From a virus: 64,000 bases of DNA. Position 1 is the first letter of the stretch. Each line of letters starts with the position of its first letter. Positions 8,406-19,100 of the stretch are shown here, in pieces. Under the pieces are notes generated by a model that was not told where the DNA came from, did not search any database, and saw only the letters and a program-made list of their open reading frames with translations. The DNA lies in IMG/VR virus record IMGVR_UViG_3300007735_000883, positions 1 to 64,000 of that record; one strand, 5' to 3'. The position numbers and the translations under genes were made by a program.

Positions 8406-9065
8406 TTAACCCATTTCTACACGCCAAGACGGTAAACTTCTCATTGTATTTTTTATACCCGCTAAAGGATCTCCACGATTCACAGATCCTCTTGGTGCTT
8501 GGCTGTTACTGTAGTTATTAATTATGGCTGTTGGTTGTGGTTTTTCTATACCAGCTCTTTGTTGAGACTGTTTCATTTTTTGATCTAAATTCATTATTTC
8601 TTTATTTTTTTGTTGTATTTCAGAAATATTAAAAACCGCTTTACTAATGCTTTCAGTTTTTAATAAATTTTCTCTGGTTACATTTCCACTCATTATATTA
8701 CTTTTTTGATCCATTTTAAACGATTGACCAAGATTTGTGTTTAATGAACTTGTTGGTGTTAGTTGTAACGGAGTAGAGGATTGATTTACGTTTGATTTTG
8801 TTGGTGCTGATTGTACCGGCGTAAACGATTGATTTACGTTTGATTTTGTTGGTACCAATTCTACTGGAGCAGAACTACCGTAACTAATTTTTGTTTTTTG
8901 TGTGTCTTTGGTTTCAGTTTTTGCTGTATTGTCTAAATTTTCATAAAATTTATTTCCGGTTAGCTCTTTAGTATTGTTGTTAAAGAATTTATTGTTCTTT
9001 GCTATATCCGGAAGTTCGTTTATTTTTTCGGTGCTTGTATATGTTTTGACGTCTTTGGTGGTCAT
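8406..9065 (-). CDS. Unknown polar protein with tandem TKSNVNQS repeats (219 aa)
   Basis: No family is recognised. The sequence is Asn/Thr/Lys/Gln-rich and probably largely disordered. A tandem repeat of about 18 residues occurs twice near residue 80 (APTKSNVNQSFTPVQ and APTKSNVNQSSTPLQ) and is preceded by a degenerate third copy. A predicted helix occurs near residue 150 (ISEIQQKNKEIMNLDQKMK). It is the last gene of the minus-strand block with gp26, the tube-fold protein and gp4, 1 nt after gp26. A virion or baseplate-assembly role is inferred from that operon only. Confidence 0.6.
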   Translation of the reverse strand: MTTKDVKTYTSTEKINELPDIAKNNKFFNNNTKELTGNKFYENLDNTAKTETKDTQKTKISYGSSAPVELVPTKSNVNQSFTPVQSAPTKSNVNQSSTPLQLTPTSSLNTNLGQSFKMDQKSNIMSGNVTRENLLKTESISKAVFNISEIQQKNKEIMNLDQKMKQSQQRAGIEKPQPTAIINNYSNSQAPRGSVNRGDPLAGIKNTMRSLPSWRVEMG

Positions 9066-9066
9066 A

Positions 9067-9963
9067 TTATCCCTCTATTCCTTGATATTTCATGTTTCTT
9101 TCGTCGTTTAGATGTTCTTTTATCTGTTCTACGTAGATTGTTTTTTCCCAAGGAATCATGCTTTCAATCTCTGATGCATCATAATTATGATAATATTTTA
9201 ATTGAAAGAATTGTTTGTACAGATTTTCTATAGTTAGGTGTTCAAAAAAAAAATTTATATAGTTGAAAATGCCTTTTATTGTTATAGAACGTGTAGTTCC
9301 GTCACTGGTTTTATACTCTTTTATTATTTCGGTTCTAGAAATGTTTTCAAAATATTCTAAAACGTGTTTCATTTGTTGAGTGGTTAAATTTTTAACAAAA
9401 TCAATAATTTCGTCTATGCTTATTTCTTTACAGTCTTTTATTTCATTTATTGTTTGTACTTGTTTTAAACACAACGCTATAAACTTATAAAATCCGTCTT
9501 CGTTTAAATCGTATTCGGTGGCATTCAACAAGGTTTCTACATTTGGTTCTGTCATTACTAACAAAAGATTGTCTGATAATTTTATTTTGTTGTTTGCCGT
9601 TCTTTCTTCTGCTTTAAGATCTTTTAATACGTCTATTTTTAAAGAAACATCTTCACCTGTATACGGGCATTTTAAATTAAACCCTTCTACTTCTCCTATA
9701 GATTTTGCTCGAAGTAGTAAAAATAGATACTCTAAATCCGATATCTTTAATTTTTTATAGTCTGCCTTTTTTAGATCTGTACAGCACGCTAACACTATAT
9801 TTTCTAAAGTTTTAAGAATTCCAAGTCTGTCACTAGTATTCTTAGAGATAAGTAAAGCTTTCTCTTCGGACACAACCATAGGACGAAAACACACCTTTTT
9901 ACCTGACGGTAAATTTTCACAATATTGAGGTAGGCTTGAAAGTAGTACGTCTTTTAAAGGCAT
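9067..9963 (-). CDS. 26: Baseplate hub protein, T4 gp26-like
   Basis: The N-terminus (LPQYCENLPSGKKVCFRPMVVSEEKALL) has the form of the T4 baseplate protein family that includes gp26: a lead-in, LPSGK, then FRP..V.EEK.LL. The rest is helical (TLENIVLACC, LEYLFLLLRAKSIGE) with CPYTGEDV in the middle. At 298 residues it is longer than T4 gp26 (about 208). In T4 the protein is needed to assemble the central baseplate hub. It sits between the minus-strand gene at 8406 and the tube-fold gene at 9969. Assignment is from pattern memory. Confidence 0.75.
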   Translation of the reverse strand: MPLKDVLLSSLPQYCENLPSGKKVCFRPMVVSEEKALLISKNTSDRLGILKTLENIVLACCTDLKKADYKKLKISDLEYLFLLLRAKSIGEVEGFNLKCPYTGEDVSLKIDVLKDLKAEERTANNKIKLSDNLLLVMTEPNVETLLNATEYDLNEDGFYKFIALCLKQVQTINEIKDCKEISIDEIIDFVKNLTTQQMKHVLEYFENISRTEIIKEYKTSDGTTRSITIKGIFNYINFFFEHLTIENLYKQFFQLKYYHNYDASEIESMIPWEKTIYVEQIKEHLNDERNMKYQGIEG

Positions 9964-9968
9964 AATAA

Positions 9969-10490
9969 TTATATTAATCTATAGTATCTATAGTTAAAAT
10001 CCACCATTAAACTCAAATATTGATTAGGAACATCGTTTGAAAATTGAGACGGTAATATAAGTTTTGGAAACGCTTCGTACAGTATAAACGTTGCATTCAC
10101 TGCACTGTCTTCTCCTATGGCCTTTATGGTTATATTTGACAGATTTCCTGATCCGTTTCTGTAATCCATAGTTTTAGATTTTCCGGCTAACAGTGGAGAA
10201 AACATGCCATCAATCCAGGTTTCAAAGTATTTTCTGACTTGCCAGCCGGTCTCTACTATAAAACTGATAAGAAACTGTTTGTCGTATTCTCTTTTTACGG
10301 GTATTTGAATAGTAGGCCCGGACGGAGACATGGTGGTGTCTTGAAACCACTCCACTGCTTGTTCTGGTATCTGACATTCTGACGCCCAAAACTTTGCGTT
10401 TCCTCTAGAAAATGTTACTTCAAAACGATTTACTTTTTGAAATCCTCTTGAAAAGTAACTGGTTATTTCACTTATACTGTTATTTGGCAC
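9969..10490 (-). CDS. Tail-tube-fold protein, possible tube initiator (gp54-like)
   Basis: The 173 residues show tube-protein features: NRFEVTF near the N-terminus, then WASECQIPEQA, a P-x-G loop, FLISFIVETGWQVRKYFETWID, and a C-terminal strand segment (NQYLSLMVDFNYRYYRLI). T4 gp19 and gp54 share this fold. The true tube protein is probably the product at 47749, and gp48 is at 10958, so this may be the gp54-type tube initiator (inference; T4 gp54 is about 320 residues). Its start overlaps the end of gp4 by 11 nt, so the two are translationally coupled. Confidence 0.65.
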   Translation of the reverse strand: MPNNSISEITSYFSRGFQKVNRFEVTFSRGNAKFWASECQIPEQAVEWFQDTTMSPSGPTIQIPVKREYDKQFLISFIVETGWQVRKYFETWIDGMFSPLLAGKSKTMDYRNGSGNLSNITIKAIGEDSAVNATFILYEAFPKLILPSQFSNDVPNQYLSLMVDFNYRYYRLI

Positions 10491-10926
10491 TTTTTTGACC
10501 TTTAAAAATATCTTCTTCCGTTAATATTTTAAATATCCACCCGTTCTTTTTACAATAATCGTTTGCGGCATTCCATTTACACGTATTAGTCTCAAAAGTT
10601 ATACATTCGTTCAGATATGCTCGCTTGTTTTTTCGCGTTTTAGGCCGCAGAGTTTGCTTTTTGGGTTTTATTTCTACAATAAATGTTTGAACGTCTTGCT
10701 CTTTACGGGCCTCAAACACAAAATCTGGATAATAATGATGAATTTGGTGGTCTATTGTGGAATAATACGGTATTTTTAATTCTTCGCTGGACCAGCGCAT
10801 AATTGTTTCATTTTTATCCAAATATTTACAAAACTTTCTTTCCCAGTTTGATCTGCAAATAATATTATTAACGTTACCTACGTATTTATGAGGAAATTCT
10901 GGAATATATTTGGTTTTATACGCCAT
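10480..10926 (-). CDS. 4: Head completion protein gp4 (TnsA-like nuclease fold)
   Basis: The 148-residue protein matches T4 gp4. It starts YKTKYIPEFPHKYVGN and shows IICRSNWERKFCKYLD, YYPDFVFEA and IVEIKPKK. These supply the E...D...E-x-K pattern of PD-(D/E)XK nucleases of the TnsA type. In T4, gp4 (also called gp50) acts at head completion before tail joining. All presumed catalytic residues appear intact. It is the first gene of the minus-strand block 8406-10926 and diverges from gp48, leaving 31 nt for both promoters. Confidence 0.9.
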   Translation of the reverse strand: MAYKTKYIPEFPHKYVGNVNNIICRSNWERKFCKYLDKNETIMRWSSEELKIPYYSTIDHQIHHYYPDFVFEARKEQDVQTFIVEIKPKKQTLRPKTRKNKRAYLNECITFETNTCKWNAANDYCKKNGWIFKILTEEDIFKGQKSAK

Positions 10927-10957
10927 AAAACTTAAATATATATGTTAGAAAACAAAA

Positions 10958-11686
10958 ATGGGAACAACAATTTTATTTCCTGGAGACACAGACGCTAACG
11001 AAATACCAGTATTTCTTAATTTTCATTGGGGAGATTATAGCAAATACAATTCCGACAGAACTACCGATAAAATTATCGGGAAGGGTAATGTCATATCTGT
11101 TCCGTATCCCAGTAAATTCAATGTGATGAATGATGTTCCGTACACCAACAGTGCCAGCATATCTGGTGGTCCTTTAGACAATTTAAAGATGGCGTTTGAT
11201 AACATCACATTTAATCTAGAAAAGGGGCTAAACTACTTTTTTGGAGGCGGTAGTAGTTTTACGTATGATAATATGGAATCGGTTTTAACGCCAGGTGCAC
11301 GCCGAGTATACGACGTTACTATAGATTTAGTAGCAAAGTCATTGATACAGTCTACCAACACAAAAACAATAGTAGACACGTTTCAAAAAAATGCTTTTTC
11401 TTCTTGGTCTGGTGGAAATCGGTTATTGTGGAAGCATCCTCCACTTTGGGTTATAACAGCTAGTACTACTGCATCGGGTAGTGGAACCGCTCCTGGCTGG
11501 GATCCTGTGGGTCTCCCGTGTGTTTTAAGAAAAGTTCAAATAAACAGAAATCCTGTATTAGATATTCCGTTTAATTTACCTAATAACCATCCACTGGCAG
11601 TACGTTTAGATCTTACGTTTGTTGAGCTAGAGCCTGCAGTTAATACTACAGCAGGACTCAAGAACCGAGCTTGGACGTTTACTTAA
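10958..11686 (+). CDS. 48: Baseplate tail-tube cap, gp48-like
   Basis: The 242-residue protein ends with LPCVLRKVQINRNPVLDI and PLAVRLDLTFVELEPAV. This is the pattern of tube-associated baseplate proteins in which a conserved strand pair (v.i...p......P..v.l.L.f.E) closes the domain. A Gly-rich helix region (FFGGGSSFTYDNM) sits in the middle. In T4, gp48 caps the baseplate and starts the tail tube with gp54. The place just before gp53 agrees with related marine phages. The divergent promoter region is only 31 nt; TTAAATA lies upstream at 10932-10938. Confidence 0.7.
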   Translation: MGTTILFPGDTDANEIPVFLNFHWGDYSKYNSDRTTDKIIGKGNVISVPYPSKFNVMNDVPYTNSASISGGPLDNLKMAFDNITFNLEKGLNYFFGGGSSFTYDNMESVLTPGARRVYDVTIDLVAKSLIQSTNTKTIVDTFQKNAFSSWSGGNRLLWKHPPLWVITASTTASGSGTAPGWDPVGLPCVLRKVQINRNPVLDIPFNLPNNHPLAVRLDLTFVELEPAVNTTAGLKNRAWTFT

Positions 11687-11700
11687 AGATAATATATACT
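11671..11700 (+). promoter_or_regulatory. Possible internal promoter (TTGGAC-N18-TATACT)
   Basis: TTGGAC (11671-11676) and TATACT (11695-11700) overlap the end of gp48 and lie 5 nt before the ATG at 11706, with no ribosome site between. In AT-rich DNA this could be chance, but the short gap recurs at other starts in the window. Confidence 0.25.
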
Positions 11701-11705
11701 TTACC

Positions 11706-12176
11706 ATGAGATTAACAAGTCCGTTTAGTACACAATTAAATCTTGGTGGTTCAACCACAGATAATATTAAATCGGTTTATTCATTTAAAGACACATTTTT
11801 ATACAGTTCTCCAGCAACTTTGGCTGGTGTGTCGATATCTGCGTTGAATAATTTGTCTGCTGGACTTACTTTTTTTGCAAAAGCAATGCGTGAACACCAT
11901 AAGCAAAAAATGTTAAATTTTATAGATGGTTTTTTTGGTCCAAGTGGTCCCGGATACAATTACGGAGGACTCACATCAGATTCATATGAAAATTTAAATT
12001 TAAATACTTTAGGTTCTCAAACATCAAATATGGAATTGACCACATTTAGAGCAATTTATAGATCATTAACGGATGGAATTACAAGTTCAGCAGAACATTT
12101 TCGTACTCTGTTTAACAGCAGAAATACTTATGTACCAAATGGTTCTCAATCAACAATACCAATACAAATAATATAA
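11706..12176 (+). CDS. Unknown baseplate-region protein (156 aa)
   Basis: No family is recognised. Visible features are a Ser/Thr/Asn-rich sequence, a helix-like stretch SALNNLSAGLTFFAKAMREHHKQK, a Gly/Pro loop (FFGPSGPGYNYGG), and a conserved-looking end (LFNSRNTYVPNGSQS). There is no Cys, signal peptide or membrane segment. It lies 3 nt before the gp53 N-terminal ORF and 19 nt after gp48, within the baseplate operon, so a baseplate-associated role is likely by position only. Confidence 0.55.
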   Translation: MRLTSPFSTQLNLGGSTTDNIKSVYSFKDTFLYSSPATLAGVSISALNNLSAGLTFFAKAMREHHKQKMLNFIDGFFGPSGPGYNYGGLTSDSYENLNLNTLGSQTSNMELTTFRAIYRSLTDGITSSAEHFRTLFNSRNTYVPNGSQSTIPIQII

Positions 12177-12179
12177 TAT

Positions 12180-15100
12180 ATGTTTGAAAACTTTTCTAAA
12201 ATTAATTATTATTTAAACGGTCAAACTTTAGAATTGACTGATATTTTTAAATCTATAAAAATAGACACAACCAATACTTCTGCTGTCAGTACAACAACAA
12301 ATACTAATCAATCACGACCGGATCAACTAGCAAAAAAATTATACGATGATCCTAAATTATTTTGGATTAATTTTGCAATAAACGGTATTAAAAATCCATT
12401 TAGAGAATGGAATCAATCTAGCACATCTTTAGTTGAACAAAATTCTGAAGATTATGATACTAAAGTATTTCAATTTGGTAATACTAGCAAATATTTACCA
12501 ACTGTTGAAACCTATTTTAATCCAGAACAGATTGATTCTTATTCTGGAATTTCTTTGGCCAATATTCAACAGGACGATGTTATTATATTTGAAACCGGTT
12601 CAGGAGTATTTGAATTAAAAACATACGGTGCAGGCCAAATCGAAGCACTAAATTCCTGCGGCTATCCTCATTTTGGCCAAACCGATATTCCTGATAATTT
12701 TTTAAACAGAAATAATATTATACAGATATCTTGTGGTAAAAATTTTACAGCATGTTTGGACGACACCGGATATATCTGGGCGTGGGGTCAGGATATAGGA
12801 CTGGAATCTAGTGGATTTATTGTTAATGGTAGGCTGTACAATTCACCACGTGGTGGTTATAAACATATTGATACCACACATAATAAAATTATTGCCGTTA
12901 CTTATAATGGAGGATTAGAGTGTTTTGGTACGTGTGGTGATTTTACGTATACTAGTGAAACCAGTGTTGCTAAAAGTGCGTGGATGGGCGGACTAACGTT
13001 GGCAGGCGTAGTTATTAAAACAGACAATACCGTAACTCCTTTAGGGCCTATTGTTTCTACCAATCCTACTCTTCAATATTGTTCTGATGTTTCTTGTGCT
13101 GACGATTATTGTTTAGGCGTAGTAACTGGTCCTGTCTCAAACGGAACTGTTATTGGATTTGGTTCTACTGGTTATTTTTCTCAGATAGGCCAAAACACAT
13201 TTTATTCTAAAGAACTTACCAAATTAGGTTCTGTTTCTACAACAAATCCGGTTTATCCGTTTACAGACAACAATAATAAAATAATAAAAGATTACGAAAA
13301 TGGCGTATTAGAAGTATCAATAAAAGATCTACAGCCGTTTACATCTCCAAGCGGAAATTCAGATGAAGGATATAGAGCGTATTATAATCAAGTGTACGCA
13401 TCACAAGATGAAAATAAAATATTAATAGGTATCACTGATTTTGACACGTACAGCAAAGAAGGATATATTATAAACAATCCCAAAACATTTGCTGGTGCTG
13501 GGTATGAACCATATGCTTCTAACACTTACGATTATACACAATCATATGATAAAAATTTAAAACCAAATAGAAATTATAATTTATTTAAAGATTCTATTAG
13601 AAAATTTCCTGGAATCACTTCATTAACTGGTATAAATTTTTATCCAACAGCTGTTCCAGTATTAACCGGACCATTTAGATGGACTGTACTTCCTTCATTT
13701 AAATTTAATTATCTAAATGACAGTAGTTCTTATTTTAGTTCTTCAATAAATTATCGTAATTTATTTGGAATATCGTTTGTAAATCAAATCGGAACAGATA
13801 TGTTTACTGATAACCTTGGTTTAAATACAAACTATTCAAACAGCGGAATAACAGCAATTACTAATATTATAGATGGTGTAGGTCATTATATCGAAATAAC
13901 TAATGACAAAAAAATAAAAATATATACAAAATATTCGGTTATTGACGGTACAGAAAGTGATTATTCTCCCAGTAGGAGATACGTTAATGTTGCATCGTAT
14001 AGAGATCAACCATCAGGTTTAACTGTTGATTTTCATAGTGATTATTTTGAAACATCTTTTGGTTCAATTGATTATTGGGGAGAAAACACGTCTCGTGGTT
14101 TGTGGGTTTTAAAAGACAATGGTGTTCCTTATCTTATTCGTCCCGCAGAAGATCATATAAAAATACTAGCAGAACTAGAGCCAGAAACATGGGGATATGC
14201 GTATAACTTTAAACAAGACTGCCTTCCGCCCCCAGGTACTACTTTCAAAAAAATAGACTTTGCTTCTTGCTCTGCATTTTGGGCGGCTGGTTTAAAAAAT
14301 AACGGCGAAATTATGATATGGGGAGTAACATCGGATTTAAATTGGTTGATGGGAATAACAAATCCACCATACACAATTCCCGGAATTACAGCAAAAGACA
14401 TAACAATAAATGGCGATAATATTGTTGGTATAAGAAATAATGGCACAATTTTTACGTTTGGTGGAACCACATTTGATGCGTTACACACATTTAATAATTT
14501 TTATGGAGGTGTAACAGTAACTAATGCGGTTAAAGTGGTTGGACCAAGCTTGAAACAGTATCTTGACCCCATGACTGTTTTAACGTCAGATAATAAACTT
14601 ATTCATATGTTTCCGGATGCTAATTATTTTGGCCTGGAAACAAATTTATGGAAAGCGTTTTTGGGAATTACTCTAGGTGGATTTGAATTAAAATACAATA
14701 AACCTATATCAGAACATCTAGATGATGTGTTCCGTGTTGAAAAATTAAATATTTCTTATATTTTAAATGCAGATACACAAATAAAAGATATTTCAGGAAA
14801 CTCTCATAATCTTATAATAACAAAATTAGATGATACCAAAATATTCACACAGCACGATCCTTCTGGAGTCTTTGGTACCATTCAATCGTGGTATGCTAGT
14901 GGAATAAAATTGCATACAGCCTTATACGGTCTGGATGTTAGTAAATATAAGAGAACAAAAGGAGAATATTGGCTAGACAATTATTTCTTAAATAAAGATA
15001 CCGGTCATAAAGTTTTAATTAATGTTTTTGATATAAATTCTATAAATAATAAAACTGGTTATTCATCCGTACAAAATAGAAATGAATATCCGGTATTAGG

Positions 15101-16121
15101 TTTGGGTGTGTACAATGATATATTTACAGCTAATACTGAATTGAATGCAAATTCAAATAACGGAATTCGCAGAATATCGCTTGAAGCAGAATGGAATCCT
15201 AATTTTTGGGCTACAAATGTAGACTATTTTTCACAAATTGATAATGTTATAAATGGAGGATATACTCTTTCCGATTATATCACAACACAGTATGGTGTAC
15301 TTTGGTTGTACGAAACATACTCTAAACAAAAAAAACCACTTATAATACATACTCCAAATTTAAATTATGGTTATCTTTCTGAATCAACACTGCAAACAAA
15401 TAAAATAATTTTAGGTAATGGATTCATAATTAATTTACATCCCAATAATAAATTAACATTTATATCTGGCGATAAACAACCATATAATATTGTGAAAGAT
15501 TTTTCAAATCTTTCAACACTTTATACAGTTGATTTTAATAATGAGGACGATTTTAAGTTTTGGGAAAACAGTATTGTTGAAAAAATAGCTATAGGAACAA
15601 ATAGATTTTATACGTATAAACCAAGATATGTTGAAAATTCTGTTAATTATTGGGGATCTAAGGGAGAAAATATAGAACCTAAAGGATTAACCTACACACA
15701 AATAGATTGTTTTAGTACACACTGTTGTGGTATACGTCTAGACGGTAAAATTGAATGCTGGGGTTCAGATGATTCTGGTATCTGGGTGGAAATGCCCGAT
15801 GGAACGGTTTTAAGTGGAGGATTAGCAGTTCCGCCTTCGCTGGGAGTTTGTAACAAAGTTTCTGTTGGTTATGACCACAGCTGTGCAGAAGACGTATCGG
15901 GAAATATAGTTTGTTGGGGTAATAATAATTACGGCCAAGTTACTGTTCCTTCGTATATAAACGATGGAACACCAAATCAAATTTTAGACTGTAGTAAATA
16001 TTTTAGTGCAGTGCAAAAAACTGATGGAAGAATACTGATTTGGGGCAGAGCAATAACGGGCCCAGCAGAAATTATAGATTTAGGAAATTCTGTGCCCACA
16101 GAATTAACATTAGAGAGCTAA
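12180..16121 (+). CDS. 53: gp53-type baseplate wedge N-terminal domain followed by RCC1-like repeats (1313 aa)
   Basis: Residues 1-110 look like T4 gp53: LELTDIFKSI, then RPDQLAKKLYDDPKLFWINF (47-66) and NPFREW. T4 gp53 is about 196 residues and has RPEELA..IYGNPQLYWV at this place. From about residue 178 the sequence turns into RCC1-type repeats with blades such as IIQISCGKNFTACL... GYIWAWG, FKKIDFASCSAFWAAGL... IMIWG (about 689), YTQIDCFSTHCCGIRL (about 1171) and NKVSVGYDHSCAED (about 1224). Non-propeller stretches lie between, for example 850-1150. The gp53 C-terminal part is missing here and appears at the end of the next ORF. The next start lies 4 nt after the stop, in another frame. Confidence 0.8.
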   Translation: MFENFSKINYYLNGQTLELTDIFKSIKIDTTNTSAVSTTTNTNQSRPDQLAKKLYDDPKLFWINFAINGIKNPFREWNQSSTSLVEQNSEDYDTKVFQFGNTSKYLPTVETYFNPEQIDSYSGISLANIQQDDVIIFETGSGVFELKTYGAGQIEALNSCGYPHFGQTDIPDNFLNRNNIIQISCGKNFTACLDDTGYIWAWGQDIGLESSGFIVNGRLYNSPRGGYKHIDTTHNKIIAVTYNGGLECFGTCGDFTYTSETSVAKSAWMGGLTLAGVVIKTDNTVTPLGPIVSTNPTLQYCSDVSCADDYCLGVVTGPVSNGTVIGFGSTGYFSQIGQNTFYSKELTKLGSVSTTNPVYPFTDNNNKIIKDYENGVLEVSIKDLQPFTSPSGNSDEGYRAYYNQVYASQDENKILIGITDFDTYSKEGYIINNPKTFAGAGYEPYASNTYDYTQSYDKNLKPNRNYNLFKDSIRKFPGITSLTGINFYPTAVPVLTGPFRWTVLPSFKFNYLNDSSSYFSSSINYRNLFGISFVNQIGTDMFTDNLGLNTNYSNSGITAITNIIDGVGHYIEITNDKKIKIYTKYSVIDGTESDYSPSRRYVNVASYRDQPSGLTVDFHSDYFETSFGSIDYWGENTSRGLWVLKDNGVPYLIRPAEDHIKILAELEPETWGYAYNFKQDCLPPPGTTFKKIDFASCSAFWAAGLKNNGEIMIWGVTSDLNWLMGITNPPYTIPGITAKDITINGDNIVGIRNNGTIFTFGGTTFDALHTFNNFYGGVTVTNAVKVVGPSLKQYLDPMTVLTSDNKLIHMFPDANYFGLETNLWKAFLGITLGGFELKYNKPISEHLDDVFRVEKLNISYILNADTQIKDISGNSHNLIITKLDDTKIFTQHDPSGVFGTIQSWYASGIKLHTALYGLDVSKYKRTKGEYWLDNYFLNKDTGHKVLINVFDINSINNKTGYSSVQNRNEYPVLGLGVYNDIFTANTELNANSNNGIRRISLEAEWNPNFWATNVDYFSQIDNVINGGYTLSDYITTQYGVLWLYETYSKQKKPLIIHTPNLNYGYLSESTLQTNKIILGNGFIINLHPNNKLTFISGDKQPYNIVKDFSNLSTLYTVDFNNEDDFKFWENSIVEKIAIGTNRFYTYKPRYVENSVNYWGSKGENIEPKGLTYTQIDCFSTHCCGIRLDGKIECWGSDDSGIWVEMPDGTVLSGGLAVPPSLGVCNKVSVGYDHSCAEDVSGNIVCWGNNNYGQVTVPSYINDGTPNQILDCSKYFSAVQKTDGRILIWGRAITGPAEIIDLGNSVPTELTLES

Positions 16122-16125
16122 TACC

Positions 16126-19100
16126 ATGAGCGGAGTATACAAAGTATCTGTAGGATATAGTCACGGCCTCTTGATAAAAGACGGTAATTTATATGCTTGG
16201 GGTTATAATTATGACGGTCAATTAGGATTAGGAAATCCTGGCTTAACGTATCAACACAATCCAAAATTAGTATCTGGTTCTGGTAATTGGACTGATATTT
16301 CTGCTGGTTACGATCATTCGCTGGGAATATGTGGTGGATATCTGTACTCGTGGGGTAGTAATTATTACGGACAATTAGGTTTAACGTATGTGCACGATGA
16401 TCTTGCGACGCTTGGTTTAAGTGGTTATGGTCATTCTGCTCTGGGAAAATCAGCTGCCAAAGAATATTCACCCCAAAGAATAGGCGGGGGTTCTAATTGG
16501 TCTAAAATATCTGCAGGAAAAGAAATTTCTTTTGCCATAAGAAACGGATATCTTTACGGTTGGGGAAATTCAGGTGGTCCAAATTTTAATGATCGTTTAG
16601 GTGTTCGTTTCTCGGAAGATAATGGTCCATATACAAAGATTAATGTTCTTACTCAGTTTGTTCCTGTTCCTATTAGAGTATCTACTTTAAGTACTTGGTC
16701 TGATATTTCAACAAATTGTGCTAATAATGATAACTCTATCGGAATTGCCGGTGGTAAATTGATGTCTTGGGGGTTGGAAGTGTTAGGAAAATTAGGAAAT
16801 GGTGTTAATGCAACAACTAATAGATCACTAACTAAAATTAACCCTTCTTTGTTGGTATCATATTTAAACAACGAGAATGGGTTTTTTAACTGTTTGTATG
16901 ACCGCTCTTTTACCAATCCGGTTCCAACAAACACAACCTGGTCTGCTGTTTCTGCGGGGCGGTTACACGCACTAGGAATATCTGGCGGCGATCTGTACGC
17001 TTGGGGGAGTAATAATGGTGGTGCTTTGGGCGACGGAACTACTTTAGATAGATATGTTCCAACTTTAATAGATTCTGATCCAACATACGATTGGGTTAAA
17101 GTTTCTGCAGGAGCAAACTACTCTCTAGGTTTGTTAGAACCTGGGGGAGTAGGTTATTATGAACCGTGGGCATGGGGATCCAATTTAAACGGACAGCTAG
17201 GTGACGGAACTCTTAATAGTTCTCCTAGACCTAAACCAATATCAATCACAGAAACATATCAGGATATAAGTGCTGGTTATAATTATGCAGCCGGTATAGA
17301 ATCTTCTTCAGGAACTTACAAAACATACGCGTGGGGATTTGATACATTTAAACCTGTATCGCAAGCTCCAAACGTTTTAACTAATCCTAACGATAAAATA
17401 CCAGCACAATATAAAAGAGCAAACACAAAAGTAAAAAAAATATCTGTTGGGTGGAATGATATTTACATTTTAGATAAAACAGGAAACTTAGATTATATTC
17501 CAATAAATGGAAATGATATAATTAGTCCAGCCGTATTACGAGAATTTAATTATACTTCTTATGGACCAACAAAAATATATCAACCTATAACAGATATAGC
17601 GGCAGGATTTAATACTGCTATAGTATCTAAAGCAGACAATACAATTAATATAGACGCTCGTGGATACAATTCACAGATACCCGTACCATCACCATATTAT
17701 GCACAAACACCGGAATTGGAAAATATAACACAAAGAGCATGGATTAAATTAAACAGAAGAGACACCATTACCGCTGTTTTCTGTGGTGGTAGTAATTACG
17801 CAATAGTGTTTGGTGATGGTACTGTAGAAACTTGGGGTAAATATAAAGACTGGAGTAACTATCAACCAATACACATTAAATGGAAACAGGTAGTTAGTGG
17901 CGGTAACCATATTGTCATATTAAATACAAACAATCAGGTATATTGTTTTGGAGATAATACGTATAGTCAATGTAATGTACCGTCTGGTTTAACTGGAATC
18001 AAATCTGTTTTTGCTACAGCAACAGCTTCTGGAGCATTATTAGAAAACGGAGATGTTGTTTATTGGGGTGCATGGGATCGTTTTGACGGAACAGATCAAT
18101 TAAGTTTATACTCCGTATTACAGACATCATATCCACATACAACCGCTGCTCTTCCACTAAACAGAAAATATAAACATAACCTTATAGGTTACACTTTTGA
18201 TGGAGATTGGGGAGAAACGTTATACAAGAATTCTATAAAAACAAAACTCCAAGAATACTATACCCAAACAGGAAGTTATCCTAAAAAATTAATCCTTAAT
18301 ATACAAGACGGAACAAACAATCCTCTACGGTGGTTTAATGAGCCTGCAACCATTAAATACTTGGGTTTTACTTTAAATGCTTCAGGCATTTCTTCTGCAA
18401 ACGATGGAGTAACGTATCAAAACTTAGTTTCAAACAATTATTCTGTTGCCCCCACACGTTACGAAGATTTTACAAAAGTTTTACAAACAATCACGGATTT
18501 TTATAGTCTCGGTTACACTTTGGCAAAACAAGCAATCTACGAACTGTCCGGCGATAAAAATACAACAGCGGTAGGATTTAATACAGGGCAGCTATTACCT
18601 GATTATACGTTCTTAGGATTTAGTGCCGCCAGCAGTAGCTATACACTAAATTATAAAAACAGTTGGTTAACCGGAAACACTCTTGTTAATTACAAAGAAT
18701 ATTCTAACGATACTGAATGGGCTCCGTATATTATACAAGGACCAGATTCGTATCTGCCTATTTCTGGTTTTGATGTATCAAATAAATCGTATAAACCGTA
18801 TTCTGGTACTACTGCTACCAATAATTATCATGTTAATTCTGTTGGTATTACCAGTGCAGTTTATACTGCGTACTACAACAGATGGAAAGAATTCTTAAAT
18901 AGTGTAGATTTTGATTTTGTTATCGATAATAATATAAGTAAATTTATTCTGCCAGATGAAACGTCTAATACTCCAATACTGTGGGCTAAAACCAAACAAA
19001 TACTAAAAGATTACGAAACAAGTACAGGAACGATACTAAATAAAAACTTACTCACAAATTTTGCCAACTATTCAGATTCTAACATAGGAACAACTCTTGG

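Noticed and set aside
16111-16128. Programmed frameshift joining ORFs 12180 and 16126
   Set aside because: A shift into the downstream frame would have to occur between an in-frame TAG at 16111 and the TAA at 16119. No slippery heptamer or downstream structure is evident, and an ATG follows directly, so separate initiation is simpler. A sequencing error cannot be excluded.
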